Assembly (NCBI RefSeq): GCF_006864135.1
Contig: NZ_SADV01000014.1
Coordinates: 1 to 64,000 of the forward strand
Reading direction: 5' to 3'
From: Lysinibacillus sphaericus
Lineage (GTDB): Bacteria; Bacillota; Bacilli; Bacillales_A; Planococcaceae
Length of the DNA: 64,000 bases
The position numbers were made by a program, and so were the translations under genes. Every line of letters starts with the position of its first letter. The stretch's first letter is position 1. Positions 51,933 to 61,393 of this stretch are shown piece after piece. Below the pieces are notes generated by a model. The model did not search any database. It saw only the letters and a list, made by a program, of their open reading frames with translations, and was not told the DNA's origin.

Positions 51933-53159
51933 TTTTCCTTGTTGTTCAAAGAGCTGTACGATTTCGATAATCACTTGTGTAGCTTTCTCCATCGTTTCTC
52001 CAGATACATATTCGAATTTACCGTGCATATTTTCGCCACCCGCAAAAATGTTTGGTGTTGGTAAGCCCATGTAAGAAAGCTGTGAACCATCAGTACCGCC
52101 ACGGATTGGTAATGTAATTGGCGTAATATCTAACTTTTCCATCGCTACGCGTGCAATGTCAACGATTTCTTTTACAGGCTCAATTTTTTCGCCCATATTA
52201 TAGTATTGATCTTCCATTGTAATGCTTAAAGCATCCTCGCCATATTGGGCTTTAATTTTCGCCGCAGCATCAAGCATTAATTGTTTTTTTGCTTCGAACT
52301 TTTGACGGTCATGGTCACGGACGATATATGAGAGCTCAGTATGCTCGATCGCACCGTTAAAGCCCATTAAGTGAATAAAGCCTTCATAACCATCCGTTTT
52401 TTCCGGTACTTCATCAGTAGGCATTTCATTTTGGAAAGCGATCGCCATTGTGATCGCATTGACCATTTTATTTTTCGCAGAACCAGGGTGTACACTCGTA
52501 CCTTTTGTCACAACCTTTACGCCTGCAGCATTAAAGCTTTCGTATTGTAGCTCGCCAAGTGGTCCGCCATCCATTGTATAAGCATAGTCGGCTCCAAATG
52601 CAGCCACATCAAATTTATGAGGACCGCGGCCAATTTCTTCGTCAGGTGTAAACGCTACACGCAATTTACCATGTTTAATGGAAGGATTATTTACTAGGTA
52701 TTCCATAGCCGTCATAATTTCTGCGATACCAGCTTTATCGTCAGCACCTAATAATGTAGTACCATCCGTTGTAATTAACGTTTGACCTACATAATTTTTA
52801 AGCTCAGGGAAATCAGTTGGCGACATCGCTAGATTTTCATTGAGCTGGATCGCTCCACCATCATAGTTGTCAATGCGCTGTGGTTTAACGTTTGTGCCAG
52901 TAAAATCTGTTGTAGTGTCCACATGTGCTAAAAAGCCAATAGTAGGCACTTTTTTATCTGTATTTGCTTCGAGTGTTGCAAATAAATAACCATTTGCATC
53001 TAGTGTAATGTCAGTTAAGCCTATTGCAGCAAGTTCATCTTTTAGTACATGCAATAAGTCAAATTGTTTTTGTGTTGAAGGAGTTGTTTCGCTTGTGAAA
53101 TCAGATTGTGTATCAATTTTTGCATAACGAATTAAACGCTCAATTACTTGTTCTTTCAT
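51930..53159 (-). CDS. pepT: Peptidase T (tripeptidase)
   Basis: A 409-residue M20B aminotripeptidase. [13 protein letters not shown] carries the first zinc histidine, [14 protein letters not shown] the bridging aspartate, [14 protein letters not shown] the catalytic glutamate and its neighbour, [11 protein letters not shown] the further ligand aspartate, and [16 protein letters not shown] the C-terminal histidine. It removes the N-terminal residue of tripeptides in the cytoplasm. Length is normal for PepT. GGAGG precedes the ATG. A family 2 repeat starts 27 bases upstream of the start codon. Confidence 0.93.
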   Translation of the reverse strand: MKEQVIERLIRYAKIDTQSDFTSETTPSTQKQFDLLHVLKDELAAIGLTDITLDANGYLFATLEANTDKKVPTIGFLAHVDTTTDFTGTNVKPQRIDNYDGGAIQLNENLAMSPTDFPELKNYVGQTLITTDGTTLLGADDKAGIAEIMTAMEYLVNNPSIKHGKLRVAFTPDEEIGRGPHKFDVAAFGADYAYTMDGGPLGELQYESFNAAGVKVVTKGTSVHPGSAKNKMVNAITMAIAFQNEMPTDEVPEKTDGYEGFIHLMGFNGAIEHTELSYIVRDHDRQKFEAKKQLMLDAAAKIKAQYGEDALSITMEDQYYNMGEKIEPVKEIVDIARVAMEKLDITPITLPIRGGTDGSQLSYMGLPTPNIFAGGENMHGKFEYVSGETMEKATQVIIEIVQLFEQQGK

Positions 53160-53185
53160 AAGTATGGCCTCCTAATGTGTATGTT

Positions 53186-53371
53186 TAACTTCTTTCAGCG
53201 GGCGCGCAAACATCCACTGAAATAGAGGAACTCAGTCTAAGACCGCCACGACCTGTGGCAATTTAACTGTGCGAAAGCGAAGCGACAGCAACACCACCAA
53301 CACACGACTGAGTGACCAACATCGTGTTGGCCTAAAGCCTCCGGACATAATTATGCCGAGTCATAATTGAT
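53186..53371 (+). repeat. Family 2 modular repeat, short copy
   Basis: TAACTTCTTTCAGCGGGC, CTGAAATAGAGGAACTCAGT, CGACCTGTGGCAATTTAACT, one GCGAAAGCGAAGCGACAGCA unit, CGACTGAGTGACCAACATCG, and ATAATTATGCC...CATAATTGAT at the end. The end pair is an inverted repeat. It abuts the stop of the next minus-strand gene by one base. Confidence 0.8.
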
Positions 53372-53372
53372 A

Positions 53373-54032
53373 TTATTGTAACACTTTACTTCGGATTTCG
53401 GAATATTGAGAAATGCTTAAGGCAATTAGAATTTGGGCACTGTAATATGTCAACATAATAATCTCATGTGAACATGGTAAAGGCATAACAAATTTATTAA
53501 TAGCTAAATAGGAATCTGATGAAATAAAGAGCAGAGCGCCAATCGTTGCAAATGTAGAACCAGTTCGAATGGCAGTCCAACCCATCGTTAATATGACGGA
53601 AATATAGGCAATTACAGCGATACCAAGCACGACTTCTCCTGATGAAAATACTGTACCTGCAATCCACACAGCCATACTTGCTCCGTAAACGAGTAAGACA
53701 ATCTTCGCCCAAGCCGGTACTTGTCGTTCATTAGTAGAAGAAAAGGCCAGGATATAAAAAATATGCCCGATTAAGAAGCTTGTTAGCCCAATTAGAAACC
53801 ACTGTAGCGTATAATCGCCGACCATACAAAACACAAGTCCGGTAACAATTAGTAGTTGATACTTTTTAATGCCTAAATTTTTTGATGTAGCGGCTAAGAT
53901 AATGATTAAAAGCATTGGAATAATTTTAAAGATAAGTATCAAGCTTTCTGCAATATGGGACAGGAAGAAAACATAATAAAGACCGAACAAAATAATAAAT
54001 GTTATTAAAATTTTTTTAGACAAATTTCTCAT
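53373..54032 (-). CDS. YhhN-family lysoplasmalogenase-like membrane protein
   Basis: A 219-residue protein with about eight hydrophobic segments and the YhhN family signatures FCMVGDYTLQW and LFISSDSYLAINKF, whose aspartates are part of the presumed active site. Family members such as TMEM86B hydrolyse lysoplasmalogens; the bacterial role is uncertain. It is monocistronic. A GGAGATGAG site lies before the ATG. Its downstream end directly joins a repeat element. Confidence 0.8.
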   Translation of the reverse strand: MRNLSKKILITFIILFGLYYVFFLSHIAESLILIFKIIPMLLIIILAATSKNLGIKKYQLLIVTGLVFCMVGDYTLQWFLIGLTSFLIGHIFYILAFSSTNERQVPAWAKIVLLVYGASMAVWIAGTVFSSGEVVLGIAVIAYISVILTMGWTAIRTGSTFATIGALLFISSDSYLAINKFVMPLPCSHEIIMLTYYSAQILIALSISQYSEIRSKVLQ

Positions 54033-54175
54033 CTCCTTTTCTTTGAAATTCTTTATCTATGTAACAATTTCCTTTATTCTTTTATGAAAGAGGGTACCCA
54101 TTCATCTTATGTATGAAACTTTTTTGGTATGTAGTCGTAAATAAGTGGACAGTAAGGTTAGAGAGGGTGAACAAA

Positions 54176-55855
54176 ATGACTAAGCTATTAATAGCTTCGG
54201 CAGTCATTGGGCTAATCGCGAGTGTTTTATTAACACCGCTTATAACAAAAAAACGAGAAGATGGCGGATCTAAAAAGGTCATTGGATACTTCTTTATCGG
54301 TGTATTTGTACTAGGGTTTTTAGCTACTGGTATAACAGTATATGTGACAAAAATGGATGTAAACTGGCTTGCTTTTTGGCCCGCTATTATTTTATTAACA
54401 TTAGGCGGCGCGCTTCTTGCAGGTGGTATAGAAAGAAAAATAAAGGGTGTTTTATTTTTAGCTAGTTTAGGTGTTGCAGTGTATGTATTATCAGCTCCTT
54501 TATGGAATGCTAATGAAAAATTCAAATCAGCTGAAATGAAGGAAGAGGTTGAAATAAAACCATTCGATGAAACACAAACACCAGCTAGTGTTCCTCCTAA
54601 ATTTGCGCGCAATAAGATGAAAAAAGCGTTCGGACAAGTACCGAATACGAGTTATTATGAGCTAGGACGCTTACAGATTCAAAAAGTGAATGGTGAGTAT
54701 GTTTATATTGCACCAGTTGAGTTCTCTGGGTTCTTTAAATGGATGAACGGCGGTTCGACTCCTGGTTACTTTATGATGAGTGCTACGGATTCAGCAGATA
54801 ATCCAAAATTTGTTAAGCAGGAAATGAAGTATGTTCCGTCTGCTTATTTAAATTCGAATTTAGAACGTCATATACGTTTACAACATCCATTCCTTGTTTT
54901 TTGTGGAGATGTACAACTTGAAATAGATGATGATGGTAAACCATACTACATTCGTTCATATGGTGAATTTATTTCTGCACGTAATGGCTTCGATGTAAAA
55001 GGGATTGTGCTTGTAGATGCGCTAACAGGAAAATCAGAAGTTATTAAGCTGGAGGATGTCCCAGAATTTATTGATGGAGCGGTTTCTCCAGAGACGGTAA
55101 GCTTACAAAATAGTTATTTCGGTAATTATGTACATGGATTTTGGAACAGTAAGTTTGGTAAGAAAGATGTAAAACTGCCTTCTGATGAGGGAACAGAGGA
55201 AAATGTTAGCCCAATTTTTAACGAGAAAGGCGAAATGTATTATTTCACAGACTTTACGAGCCCTAAAGAGGGTGTCGATTCAATGCTTGGCTATTCCTTA
55301 ACAAATGCAAGAACAGGTCAAGCAACCTATTATACTGGAAATCAAGACGCTTCTTATATGGATTCACAAGGTAACTTGCAAATTATCGAGAAGAAATTTA
55401 TAGAGAAAAAATGGTCTGGAGAAATGCCTGTGTTGTATAACTTTTACGGTGAAGCAAGCTGGCTAACAGCGGTACTTGATTCAAATGGTTTCTTACAAAA
55501 TTATTTCATCGTATCTGCGGCAAATCCTGAAATTTCCGTATATGCAACGACTCCTAAAGAGGCATTAAAATTATATAAAACAGCTTTAAGTCGTGGTGGA
55601 ACTACAGTCGAAGGAAGCTCACATGCGGAAGAGAAAAATGCAAGTGGAAAGGTGCTTCGCGTTTACAAGGAACGTCTCGGCGACTATACAGTTGTATCGT
55701 TTTTACTAAATAACGGTGAAAACTATTTAGTAAGCTCGGAAACAGAACCGCTTGCCATTTATTTGCAAGAAGGTGATGATGTCATTCTCACATACGGTGA
55801 TACAGGAGAGCAGTTCTTACCAGTTCGATCATTGATTATTAAAGGATTACAATAG
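54176..55855 (+). CDS. Large membrane-anchored protein of unknown function
   Basis: 559 residues from ATG 54176 (GAGAGGGTG seven bases upstream). Four hydrophobic segments lie at the N-terminus (about residues 3-20, 34-56, 63-84 and 91-110), followed by a large soluble domain of roughly 440 residues. That domain includes FSGFFKWMNGGSTPGYFMMS, LQHPFLVFCGDVQLEIDDDG, DGAVSPETVSLQNSYFGNYV and AVLDSNGFLQNYFIVSA. I recognise no catalytic motif. The domain reads like a mixed beta fold displayed on one membrane face. It is monocistronic with a terminator. Similar proteins probably exist in related Bacilli. Confidence 0.7.
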   Translation: MTKLLIASAVIGLIASVLLTPLITKKREDGGSKKVIGYFFIGVFVLGFLATGITVYVTKMDVNWLAFWPAIILLTLGGALLAGGIERKIKGVLFLASLGVAVYVLSAPLWNANEKFKSAEMKEEVEIKPFDETQTPASVPPKFARNKMKKAFGQVPNTSYYELGRLQIQKVNGEYVYIAPVEFSGFFKWMNGGSTPGYFMMSATDSADNPKFVKQEMKYVPSAYLNSNLERHIRLQHPFLVFCGDVQLEIDDDGKPYYIRSYGEFISARNGFDVKGIVLVDALTGKSEVIKLEDVPEFIDGAVSPETVSLQNSYFGNYVHGFWNSKFGKKDVKLPSDEGTEENVSPIFNEKGEMYYFTDFTSPKEGVDSMLGYSLTNARTGQATYYTGNQDASYMDSQGNLQIIEKKFIEKKWSGEMPVLYNFYGEASWLTAVLDSNGFLQNYFIVSAANPEISVYATTPKEALKLYKTALSRGGTTVEGSSHAEEKNASGKVLRVYKERLGDYTVVSFLLNNGENYLVSSETEPLAIYLQEGDDVILTYGDTGEQFLPVRSLIIKGLQ

Positions 55856-55877
55856 AAGTAAATCAATTTGAATGAAG

Positions 55878-55924
55878 AAAAAAGACGATCTAGTAGTACT
55901 ATGCTACGAAGATCGTCTCTTTTT
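55878..55924. terminator. Bidirectional terminator
   Basis: AAGACGATCT and AGATCGTCT arms with inner pairs TAGTA/TGCTA; T on one side, A on the other. Confidence 0.75.
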
Positions 55925-56348
55925 ATGTTGGCTGAGATTCCATATAGTGAAGCATCTTTTCCTGGTGATTAGTAAAAAGTGCTTTCGCATGATCGTTTAA
56001 CGCAAATATTTCATGAAAGTACCCTTGCAGTAAATGATGTTCATATTCAAAAGGATAAGAATCTTCGTTTTCTAATATATGTGCTAATAAAAGTGCATGT
56101 AACACCACGACCTCTAAATTTTGTGTATTTGTAATAAATTTTAAGTTGAGGATGGTAGTGTGGGAAACGAATTGATTCACATAATTAATAGCATCTTTAT
56201 AAACAACTAAGTCGATATGTGGTTCAAGGCGTTTTCTTAATAAAGTACACTCATTATTTAAGTCTTGAATTTTTAAAAATAAACCTCTTACACTTCGCTT
56301 ATGTTGTTGTTCTAATGTACGAGCAAGATGTTTATTGACATAGGACAT
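55923..56348 (-). CDS. Small soluble protein of unknown function
   Basis: A 141-residue, mostly helical protein, hydrophilic, no signal peptide, with several histidines (VVLHALLLAHILENEDSYPF; EYEHHLLQGYFHEIFALNDH). An AAGGAG site precedes the ATG. It is a single gene between terminators. I do not recognise the family. The helical, histidine-rich character could suit a metal-binding or regulatory helix bundle but nothing more can be said. Confidence 0.6.
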   Translation of the reverse strand: MSYVNKHLARTLEQQHKRSVRGLFLKIQDLNNECTLLRKRLEPHIDLVVYKDAINYVNQFVSHTTILNLKFITNTQNLEVVVLHALLLAHILENEDSYPFEYEHHLLQGYFHEIFALNDHAKALFTNHQEKMLHYMESQPT

Positions 56349-56496
56349 TTATACATAACTCCTTTTCACATAGCGGTCATCTATTAGTATTAATGGAATT
56401 GTTTGAAAAGGAAAGAGTCTTTTTGTTTAATTTATACCTAAATTTAACATATGGATTTGGACAAAAATACTAGGTGTAGAGAGCTGATAATGAAAA

Positions 56497-56528
56497 GTGG
56501 AGTTACTATCATACGATAGTAACTCCAC
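56497..56528. terminator. Perfect palindromic terminator after the nitroreductase gene
   Basis: GTGGAGTTACTATC and its exact complement, loop ATAC/GTAT, 32 bases in all, then T on the minus strand side. Confidence 0.8.
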
Positions 56529-56545
56529 ACAGTTTGCTGATGAAA

Positions 56546-57277
56546 TTATTTCCAACTGAAACCTTTTTTTGCTAAAAATTCATTAATGTGAGGACGGCGC
56601 TGTTCAATTAAAAAATCAGTCATTTGCTTTGTCCAGTTATCAATTTTTCGATTGGATGAGCGATTATTATAGTATGTTTCCATTGTGTCGTTGTAAGCTG
56701 GTAAAAGCTCTTCGTATTTGTCTGCATTATATTCATTTTCATGTAATACTGCTGCAACCGGTAAACGAGGTTTTACTTCATTACGACGAGCAGGAACCCC
56801 AATTGTTAAGCCGAAAAGTGGGAAAACATAGTCAGGTAGATTGAATAATTCGCTTATTTCTTCAGGTTTATTACGTACGCCTCCAATGTAACAAATCCCA
56901 TATCCCATTGATTCCGCAGCAACGACAAAGTTTTGAGCGAATAATGATACATCAGCTACTCCAACAAGTACGTTTTCTGCCGAATCAGCCACAATATCTA
57001 CACCTTCTAATTTACCTGCTGATTGCAGACGCTTGAAATCTACACAGAAGACAAAGGCACCGCCAGAAGTTTCGTATTGACGAGGATTACCAGAGAGCAA
57101 CCCTAATTTTTCTTTTTTCTCTGCATCTGTTACCCAAATTACACTATAAGCTTGTACGAAATGGGAAGTAGCAGCCATTTGTGCAGTAGAAATTAATTCT
57201 TCTATAATTTCTTTTGAAATCGGATTTCCATCATAAATACGAACCGAGGAGTGGTTCTGTAATAATTCTTTAACCAT
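56546..57277 (-). CDS. NADPH-dependent nitroreductase/FMN reductase, NfrA-NfsA family
   Basis: A 243-residue flavoprotein. HSSVRIYDGNPISKE at residues 8-22 is the FMN-binding start of the family, QMAATSHFVQAYSVIWV follows, and ESMGYGICYIGGVRNKPEEI near 122-141 is the conserved middle block; PRLPVAAVLHEN near the end is the dimer region. It reduces nitro compounds, flavins or quinones with NADPH. Length equals NfrA. The last residues (NEFLAKKGFSWK) also match. Monocistronic. Confidence 0.88.
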   Translation of the reverse strand: MVKELLQNHSSVRIYDGNPISKEIIEELISTAQMAATSHFVQAYSVIWVTDAEKKEKLGLLSGNPRQYETSGGAFVFCVDFKRLQSAGKLEGVDIVADSAENVLVGVADVSLFAQNFVVAAESMGYGICYIGGVRNKPEEISELFNLPDYVFPLFGLTIGVPARRNEVKPRLPVAAVLHENEYNADKYEELLPAYNDTMETYYNNRSSNRKIDNWTKQMTDFLIEQRRPHINEFLAKKGFSWK

Positions 57278-57630
57278 TTAAAATCTCCTTTTCCCCTTTA
57301 TATAACAAGAGCATATCACGCTTCTTCTTCAAAATCGAATTTATCTTTCTTCAGGAAATATTTTTGTAGTGAAAGCAAAGCGACAGCTACAATTACACCA
57401 AGGTAAAATTTATTAAAAGGTGTTGAAAATTATTTTTGAATAATTTGCGAATGCATAAAATTTCTCGTAATATAAAATATTTCGTTAGTTATAGATTAAA
57501 AATTCTAAATAGTTTAAAATTATATACGGACGGTTTATTTGGTTGGATTTCTAATAATTGGATGACTATACCATAAGGATTAAACCGAGTAATTTAGTTA
57601 AACAAAATAAAGTGGGATGGGGGAAGAGGG
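57278..57630. other. Intergenic region between divergent nitroreductase and CoA-transferase genes
   Basis: Contains one repeat-unit remnant at 57345-57395 (CTTCAGGAAATATTTTTGTA, GCAAAGCGACAGC). The rest is AT-rich, presumably promoters; no gene or RNA element recognised. Confidence 0.45.
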
Positions 57631-59151
57631 ATGGCAGAAAAGTTGGCGAAAAAGCTTCGTAATGAACAGCTACGGAGCAAGGTTGTAACAGCAGAAGAAG
57701 CAGCATCTTGGATTAAGGATGGTATGGTACTTGGGATGAGCGGCTTTACACGTGCTGGTGATGTTAAAGTGGTGCCCCTTGCACTTGTGGAGAAAGCTAA
57801 AAAAGAGAGCTTCAAGGTAGATGTATATACAGGTGCATCACTTGGCCCGGAAGTTGACCAATACTTAGCAGAAGCTGGCGTTATTCGTAAACGTGGACCT
57901 TTCCAAGCAGATGCCGGTATTCGTAACAAAATCAACAGTGGCGAAATTTCATTTGTTGATGCGCATTTATCACATAATGCGGAGCTAGTGCGCCAAGGGA
58001 TTATTGGCCCTATTGATTTTGCAATTATTGAAGCGGCTGCTATTACAGAAGACGGCTTACTAATTCCTACTACTTCAGTTGGTAACTCTCCTATTTTTGT
58101 GCAAGAAGCAGACCAAATCATCATTGAGTTGAACATAGCTCAGCTTGATGCATTAGAGGGTGTCCATGATATTTTTGTACCAGGACCACAGGGGAAACGT
58201 GATCCGATTCCATTACAACATGTATCCGATCGGCTTGGCACAGTTGGTATACCACTAGATTTAGATAGAGTAAAAGGCATTGTGATTTCAGATATTTTAG
58301 ATGCACCATCAACGATTGTTCCTGCAGATGAAGAAACAGGTATTATGGCCAATCATTTATTAAACTTCCTACGTGAAGAAATTAAAGTAGGTCGTTTAAC
58401 AACAAGCTTAAGACCCATTCAATCAGGTGTAGGCTCAGTAGCAAATGCTGTTTTATTAGGCTTTAAAGATTCTGAGTTTGAGAACTTAGAAGTATATTCA
58501 GAAGTACTGCAAGATGCAGTATTCGAATTAATTGATGCAGGGAAGGTAAACTTTGCATCTGCTACTTCTATTACCCTTTCTGAGGAAGTTGGAAACCGAG
58601 TTTATGGTAATTTTGAAAAATATGCAGATAAACTAGTATTACGTCCGCAAGAAATTTCTAACCAACCAGAAATTATTCGCCGACTCGGGTTAATTTCTGT
58701 TAATACAGCGCTAGAGGTAGACATTTATGGGAATGTGAATTCTACGCATGTTTCTGGCACAAAAATGATGAATGGAATCGGCGGCTCCGGGGACTTTGCA
58801 CGTAATGCGAGATTAGGCATTTTCGTCACGAAATCTTACGCGAAAGGTGGAAATATTTCTAGTATCGTTCCAATGGTCTCGCATGTAGACCATACAGAGC
58901 ATGATGTAGACGTAATCGTCACAGAGCAGGGAGTAGCAGACCTACGTGGACTTGCTCCAAAAGAACGGGTTGGCCTCATTATCGATCATTGTGCACATCC
59001 GGAATATCGTGAGCAATTATGGAAGTATTTTAATGATGCCAATGAAGCAACAGGTGGACACCATACGCCACACAATCTAGAAAAAGCGCTCTCATGGCAT
59101 GTGAATTACGCAAAAAATGGTACGATGAAAAATCCAGCTTTATCGAAATAA
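57631..59151 (+). CDS. Acetyl-CoA:succinate CoA-transferase / acetyl-CoA hydrolase
   Basis: A 506-residue family I CoA-transferase. Early block KDGMVLGMSGFTRAGDVKVV, the CoA-loop PIQSGVGSVANAVLLGF, and the catalytic glutamate in LEVYSEVLQDAVFELID (about residue 289) match succinate CoA-transferases such as AarC and YgfH; NGIGGSGDFARNARL and the C-terminal VDVIVTEQGVADLRGL are also present. It moves CoA between acetate and succinate. The convergent dicarboxylate transporter gene suggests a joint C4-dicarboxylate theme. GGGGGAAGAGGG precedes the ATG. Confidence 0.9.
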   Translation: MAEKLAKKLRNEQLRSKVVTAEEAASWIKDGMVLGMSGFTRAGDVKVVPLALVEKAKKESFKVDVYTGASLGPEVDQYLAEAGVIRKRGPFQADAGIRNKINSGEISFVDAHLSHNAELVRQGIIGPIDFAIIEAAAITEDGLLIPTTSVGNSPIFVQEADQIIIELNIAQLDALEGVHDIFVPGPQGKRDPIPLQHVSDRLGTVGIPLDLDRVKGIVISDILDAPSTIVPADEETGIMANHLLNFLREEIKVGRLTTSLRPIQSGVGSVANAVLLGFKDSEFENLEVYSEVLQDAVFELIDAGKVNFASATSITLSEEVGNRVYGNFEKYADKLVLRPQEISNQPEIIRRLGLISVNTALEVDIYGNVNSTHVSGTKMMNGIGGSGDFARNARLGIFVTKSYAKGGNISSIVPMVSHVDHTEHDVDVIVTEQGVADLRGLAPKERVGLIIDHCAHPEYREQLWKYFNDANEATGGHHTPHNLEKALSWHVNYAKNGTMKNPALSK

Positions 59152-59160
59152 TAAAGTAAT

Positions 59161-59202
59161 AAAAGCCTTGAAGGACAGTTGACTTGTTCCTTCAGGGCTT
59201 TT
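59161..59202 (+). terminator. Terminator of the CoA-transferase gene
   Basis: AAAAGCCTTGAAGGA and TCCTTCAGGGCTTTT form a 15-bp stem with one wobble, then TAATTT. Confidence 0.85.
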
Positions 59203-59239
59203 AATTTGTTAAAAATGAAATCCCAAAAGCATCCTCGAG

Positions 59240-59312
59240 AAGTGAATCAGGTAATCGGGTAGACCGGAAAAGTGATAGGGTAAGCCCGGGAAGTGATTAG
59301 GTAATCCCCTCA
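59240..59312. repeat. Short AAGTGAT-GGTAATCC tandem repeats
   Basis: AAGTGA occurs at 59240, 59270 and 59291, each followed by a GGGTAA or GGTAAT block; the last two are 21 bases apart. They fill the gap between two convergent genes. Confidence 0.6.
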
Positions 59313-59337
59313 GTTGTTTAAAAAAACCCTGGCTTCC

Positions 59338-60819
59338 TTACAGTAATCCAATCCATTTCCAATATGTTGCAGAAAATAAAAGAACTAGAATATATCCAAT
59401 AATCGTTAATGGTATACCGGATTTTAAGAAATCTTTTGTTGTAAACGCTCCTGTCCCATACGCAAGCATATTTTGCGGTGCGCTAATAGGTAAGAGGAAG
59501 CCGAAGCTAATGACGAATTGTTGTACGATAACGAAACCAACCTGATCGACATTAGTCGTTAATGTTGAGGCTAAAACGATAAATACAGGTACAAGCGCAG
59601 ATGCTAAGCTTGTTGCACTCGCAAAGCCTAAATGAATAAGAATATTAAATAAAGTAACAAGCGCGATTGTTGCAAGAATTGGCATAGAATCTAAACCAAG
59701 TGAACCGAATACTTTATCAGATAACCACGATGCACCTTTTGTATTAAGCAAGACCGTGCCTAGCATAATTCCTACAGCGAAGACGATAATTGTCCCCCAA
59801 GGAATATGTGGTTCAACTTGCTTCCATGAATAGACTCCGATTTTTGGCATTAATAAAATAGCGATTGCAACGATTGTGACAGTTGTCGTATCGAATGGGT
59901 GAAGTTTGCCCTCAGCAGCCCAGAAAAATAGTAAAACTACTGATGTTATAATTAATCGAATTTCAGGAGCCTTTAATGGACCAAGTTCCGCAAGCTGTTT
60001 TTTTATTACTTCTCTACCACCTGCAATATTACTTGTTTCAGGCTTAATTAGTGTAATCATAATGAAAAATAGAGCGACTGACATGATGATTGAGAAGGGA
60101 GCAGCATAAAGTAACCAAGCACCCCAAGAAATATCCACACCAAACTGTTCTTTGATGAAGTTTAAAGCGACCATATTTTGAGCTGCTGCCGTCTTTATAC
60201 CGATATTCCAAATAGAGACAGCTTGCACAGAGGTAATGACAAGTAGAGCAGCAAGTCGACTATCACGTTGTAAACCAAATGCTGCTACCATTCCAAGTAG
60301 TATTGGCACAACTGCGCCTGCACGTGCAGTAGCAGAAGGGACAAAGAATGCGAGTGCAATAGATACTAAAATAGCACCGAATACAATGGCTTTCGTTTTT
60401 GTCCCTACGAGTGAAAGGATCCATAGCGCAAGTCTTTTATGTAAATTGGTAATCTGCATGGCTGCCGCTAGGAAAAGTGCTGCGGCTACTAGTGCTACTG
60501 CTGAATTACTAAATCCACTTAATGCTAATTTTAATGCATCTGAAGTGCCTAGCTCTCTCGTTGAATCTTCCATTGATGGAGCTAACCCTAATAAGATTGT
60601 AACGAGAGCAATAATCATAGCAGAGCTAACAGGGTAGGATACTGCCTCTGTAACCCAAAGGATGACCGCAAAAGCTAAAATAGCTAAAGCGCGTTGTCCG
60701 GCTACAGGTAAATCACCGTTGTTAGGTAAAAAAGTAATGATGATTAATGAAGCGAAGGCTAATCCAATCCAGAGTGGTTTCAAATTACGTTTTGGTTTTG
60801 CTTGTTCAGAAGTAGACAT
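59338..60819 (-). CDS. DASS-family sodium:dicarboxylate symporter
   Basis: A 493-residue SLC13/DASS carrier with 11-12 helices. Both SNT-like signature halves are visible: SGFSNSAVALVAAALFLAAA and SVQAVSIWNIGIKTAAAQN in the N-terminal repeat, FASATSLASALVPVFIVLAS and FLLPISAPQNMLAYGTG in the C-terminal repeat. SdcS-type members import succinate, fumarate or malate with sodium. A GGATGAAAAGG site lies ahead of the ATG. It converges with the succinate CoA-transferase gene. Confidence 0.88.
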   Translation of the reverse strand: MSTSEQAKPKRNLKPLWIGLAFASLIIITFLPNNGDLPVAGQRALAILAFAVILWVTEAVSYPVSSAMIIALVTILLGLAPSMEDSTRELGTSDALKLALSGFSNSAVALVAAALFLAAAMQITNLHKRLALWILSLVGTKTKAIVFGAILVSIALAFFVPSATARAGAVVPILLGMVAAFGLQRDSRLAALLVITSVQAVSIWNIGIKTAAAQNMVALNFIKEQFGVDISWGAWLLYAAPFSIIMSVALFFIMITLIKPETSNIAGGREVIKKQLAELGPLKAPEIRLIITSVVLLFFWAAEGKLHPFDTTTVTIVAIAILLMPKIGVYSWKQVEPHIPWGTIIVFAVGIMLGTVLLNTKGASWLSDKVFGSLGLDSMPILATIALVTLFNILIHLGFASATSLASALVPVFIVLASTLTTNVDQVGFVIVQQFVISFGFLLPISAPQNMLAYGTGAFTTKDFLKSGIPLTIIGYILVLLFSATYWKWIGLL

Positions 60820-61014
60820 ACCTTTTCATCCTTTCTTAAACATGACTGTAATTTTCACATCGGCTAGTAAAATGCTTTATTAAGAAAGTTAATTTGTCTA
60901 TTTATTGTAAAAAAACTAGAATGTGAAATACTCTCTATTTATAGCGATAATGGGCAGTTGCGAGAAAATAGATGGTCATAGAAAAGACAAAAATATCCAA
61001 AAGATATTATTTTT
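60820..61014. other. Promoter region of the dicarboxylate transporter gene
   Basis: AT-rich; no gene or recognised RNA element before the repeat at 61015. Confidence 0.4.
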
Positions 61015-61393
61015 GGTCCATCACCAAAAGTTGCGGATGACTTTTGTTAAAACGTCTACTATGTAAATAGTTGATTGGAGTGGGGACTGGGCGACTCCTC
61101 GGGGATCAGCAATAGAGGAACGAAGGCTAAAAGCATCACATCCTGTGATAACGCCTTCGTGACCAACATCGTGTTGGCCCGAGACCGTGCAGCGTAGCGG
61201 ATGTTTTCTGTGCGAAAGCGAAGCGTCAGCAACAAGTGTTTTTTCTGTGCGAAAGCGAAGCGTCAGCAACAAGTGTTTTTTCTGTGCGAAAGCGAAGCGT
61301 CAGCAACAAGTGTTTTTTCTGTGCGAAAGCGAAGCGTCAGCAACAAAGCGCCCAGTCGGAACGGAAATCAACCACACGTTTTGGTGAGGATCC
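61015..61393 (-). repeat. MITE-like modular repeat, family 1, full copy with four 37-bp units
   Basis: Ends GGTCCATCACCAAAA and TTTTGGTGAGGATCC form the terminal inverted repeat. GCGAAAGCGAAGCGTCAGCA units begin at 61212, 61249, 61286 and 61323, exactly 37 bases apart and almost identical. The other modules match 3512-3893 in inverted orientation. Its last base touches the stop codon of the PlsY-family gene. Confidence 0.88.

Noticed and set aside
61201-61360. Possible CRISPR array because of regular repeats
   Set aside because: The 37-bp period is filled by the repeat itself; there are no unique spacers, no cas genes, and the array belongs to a dispersed element.
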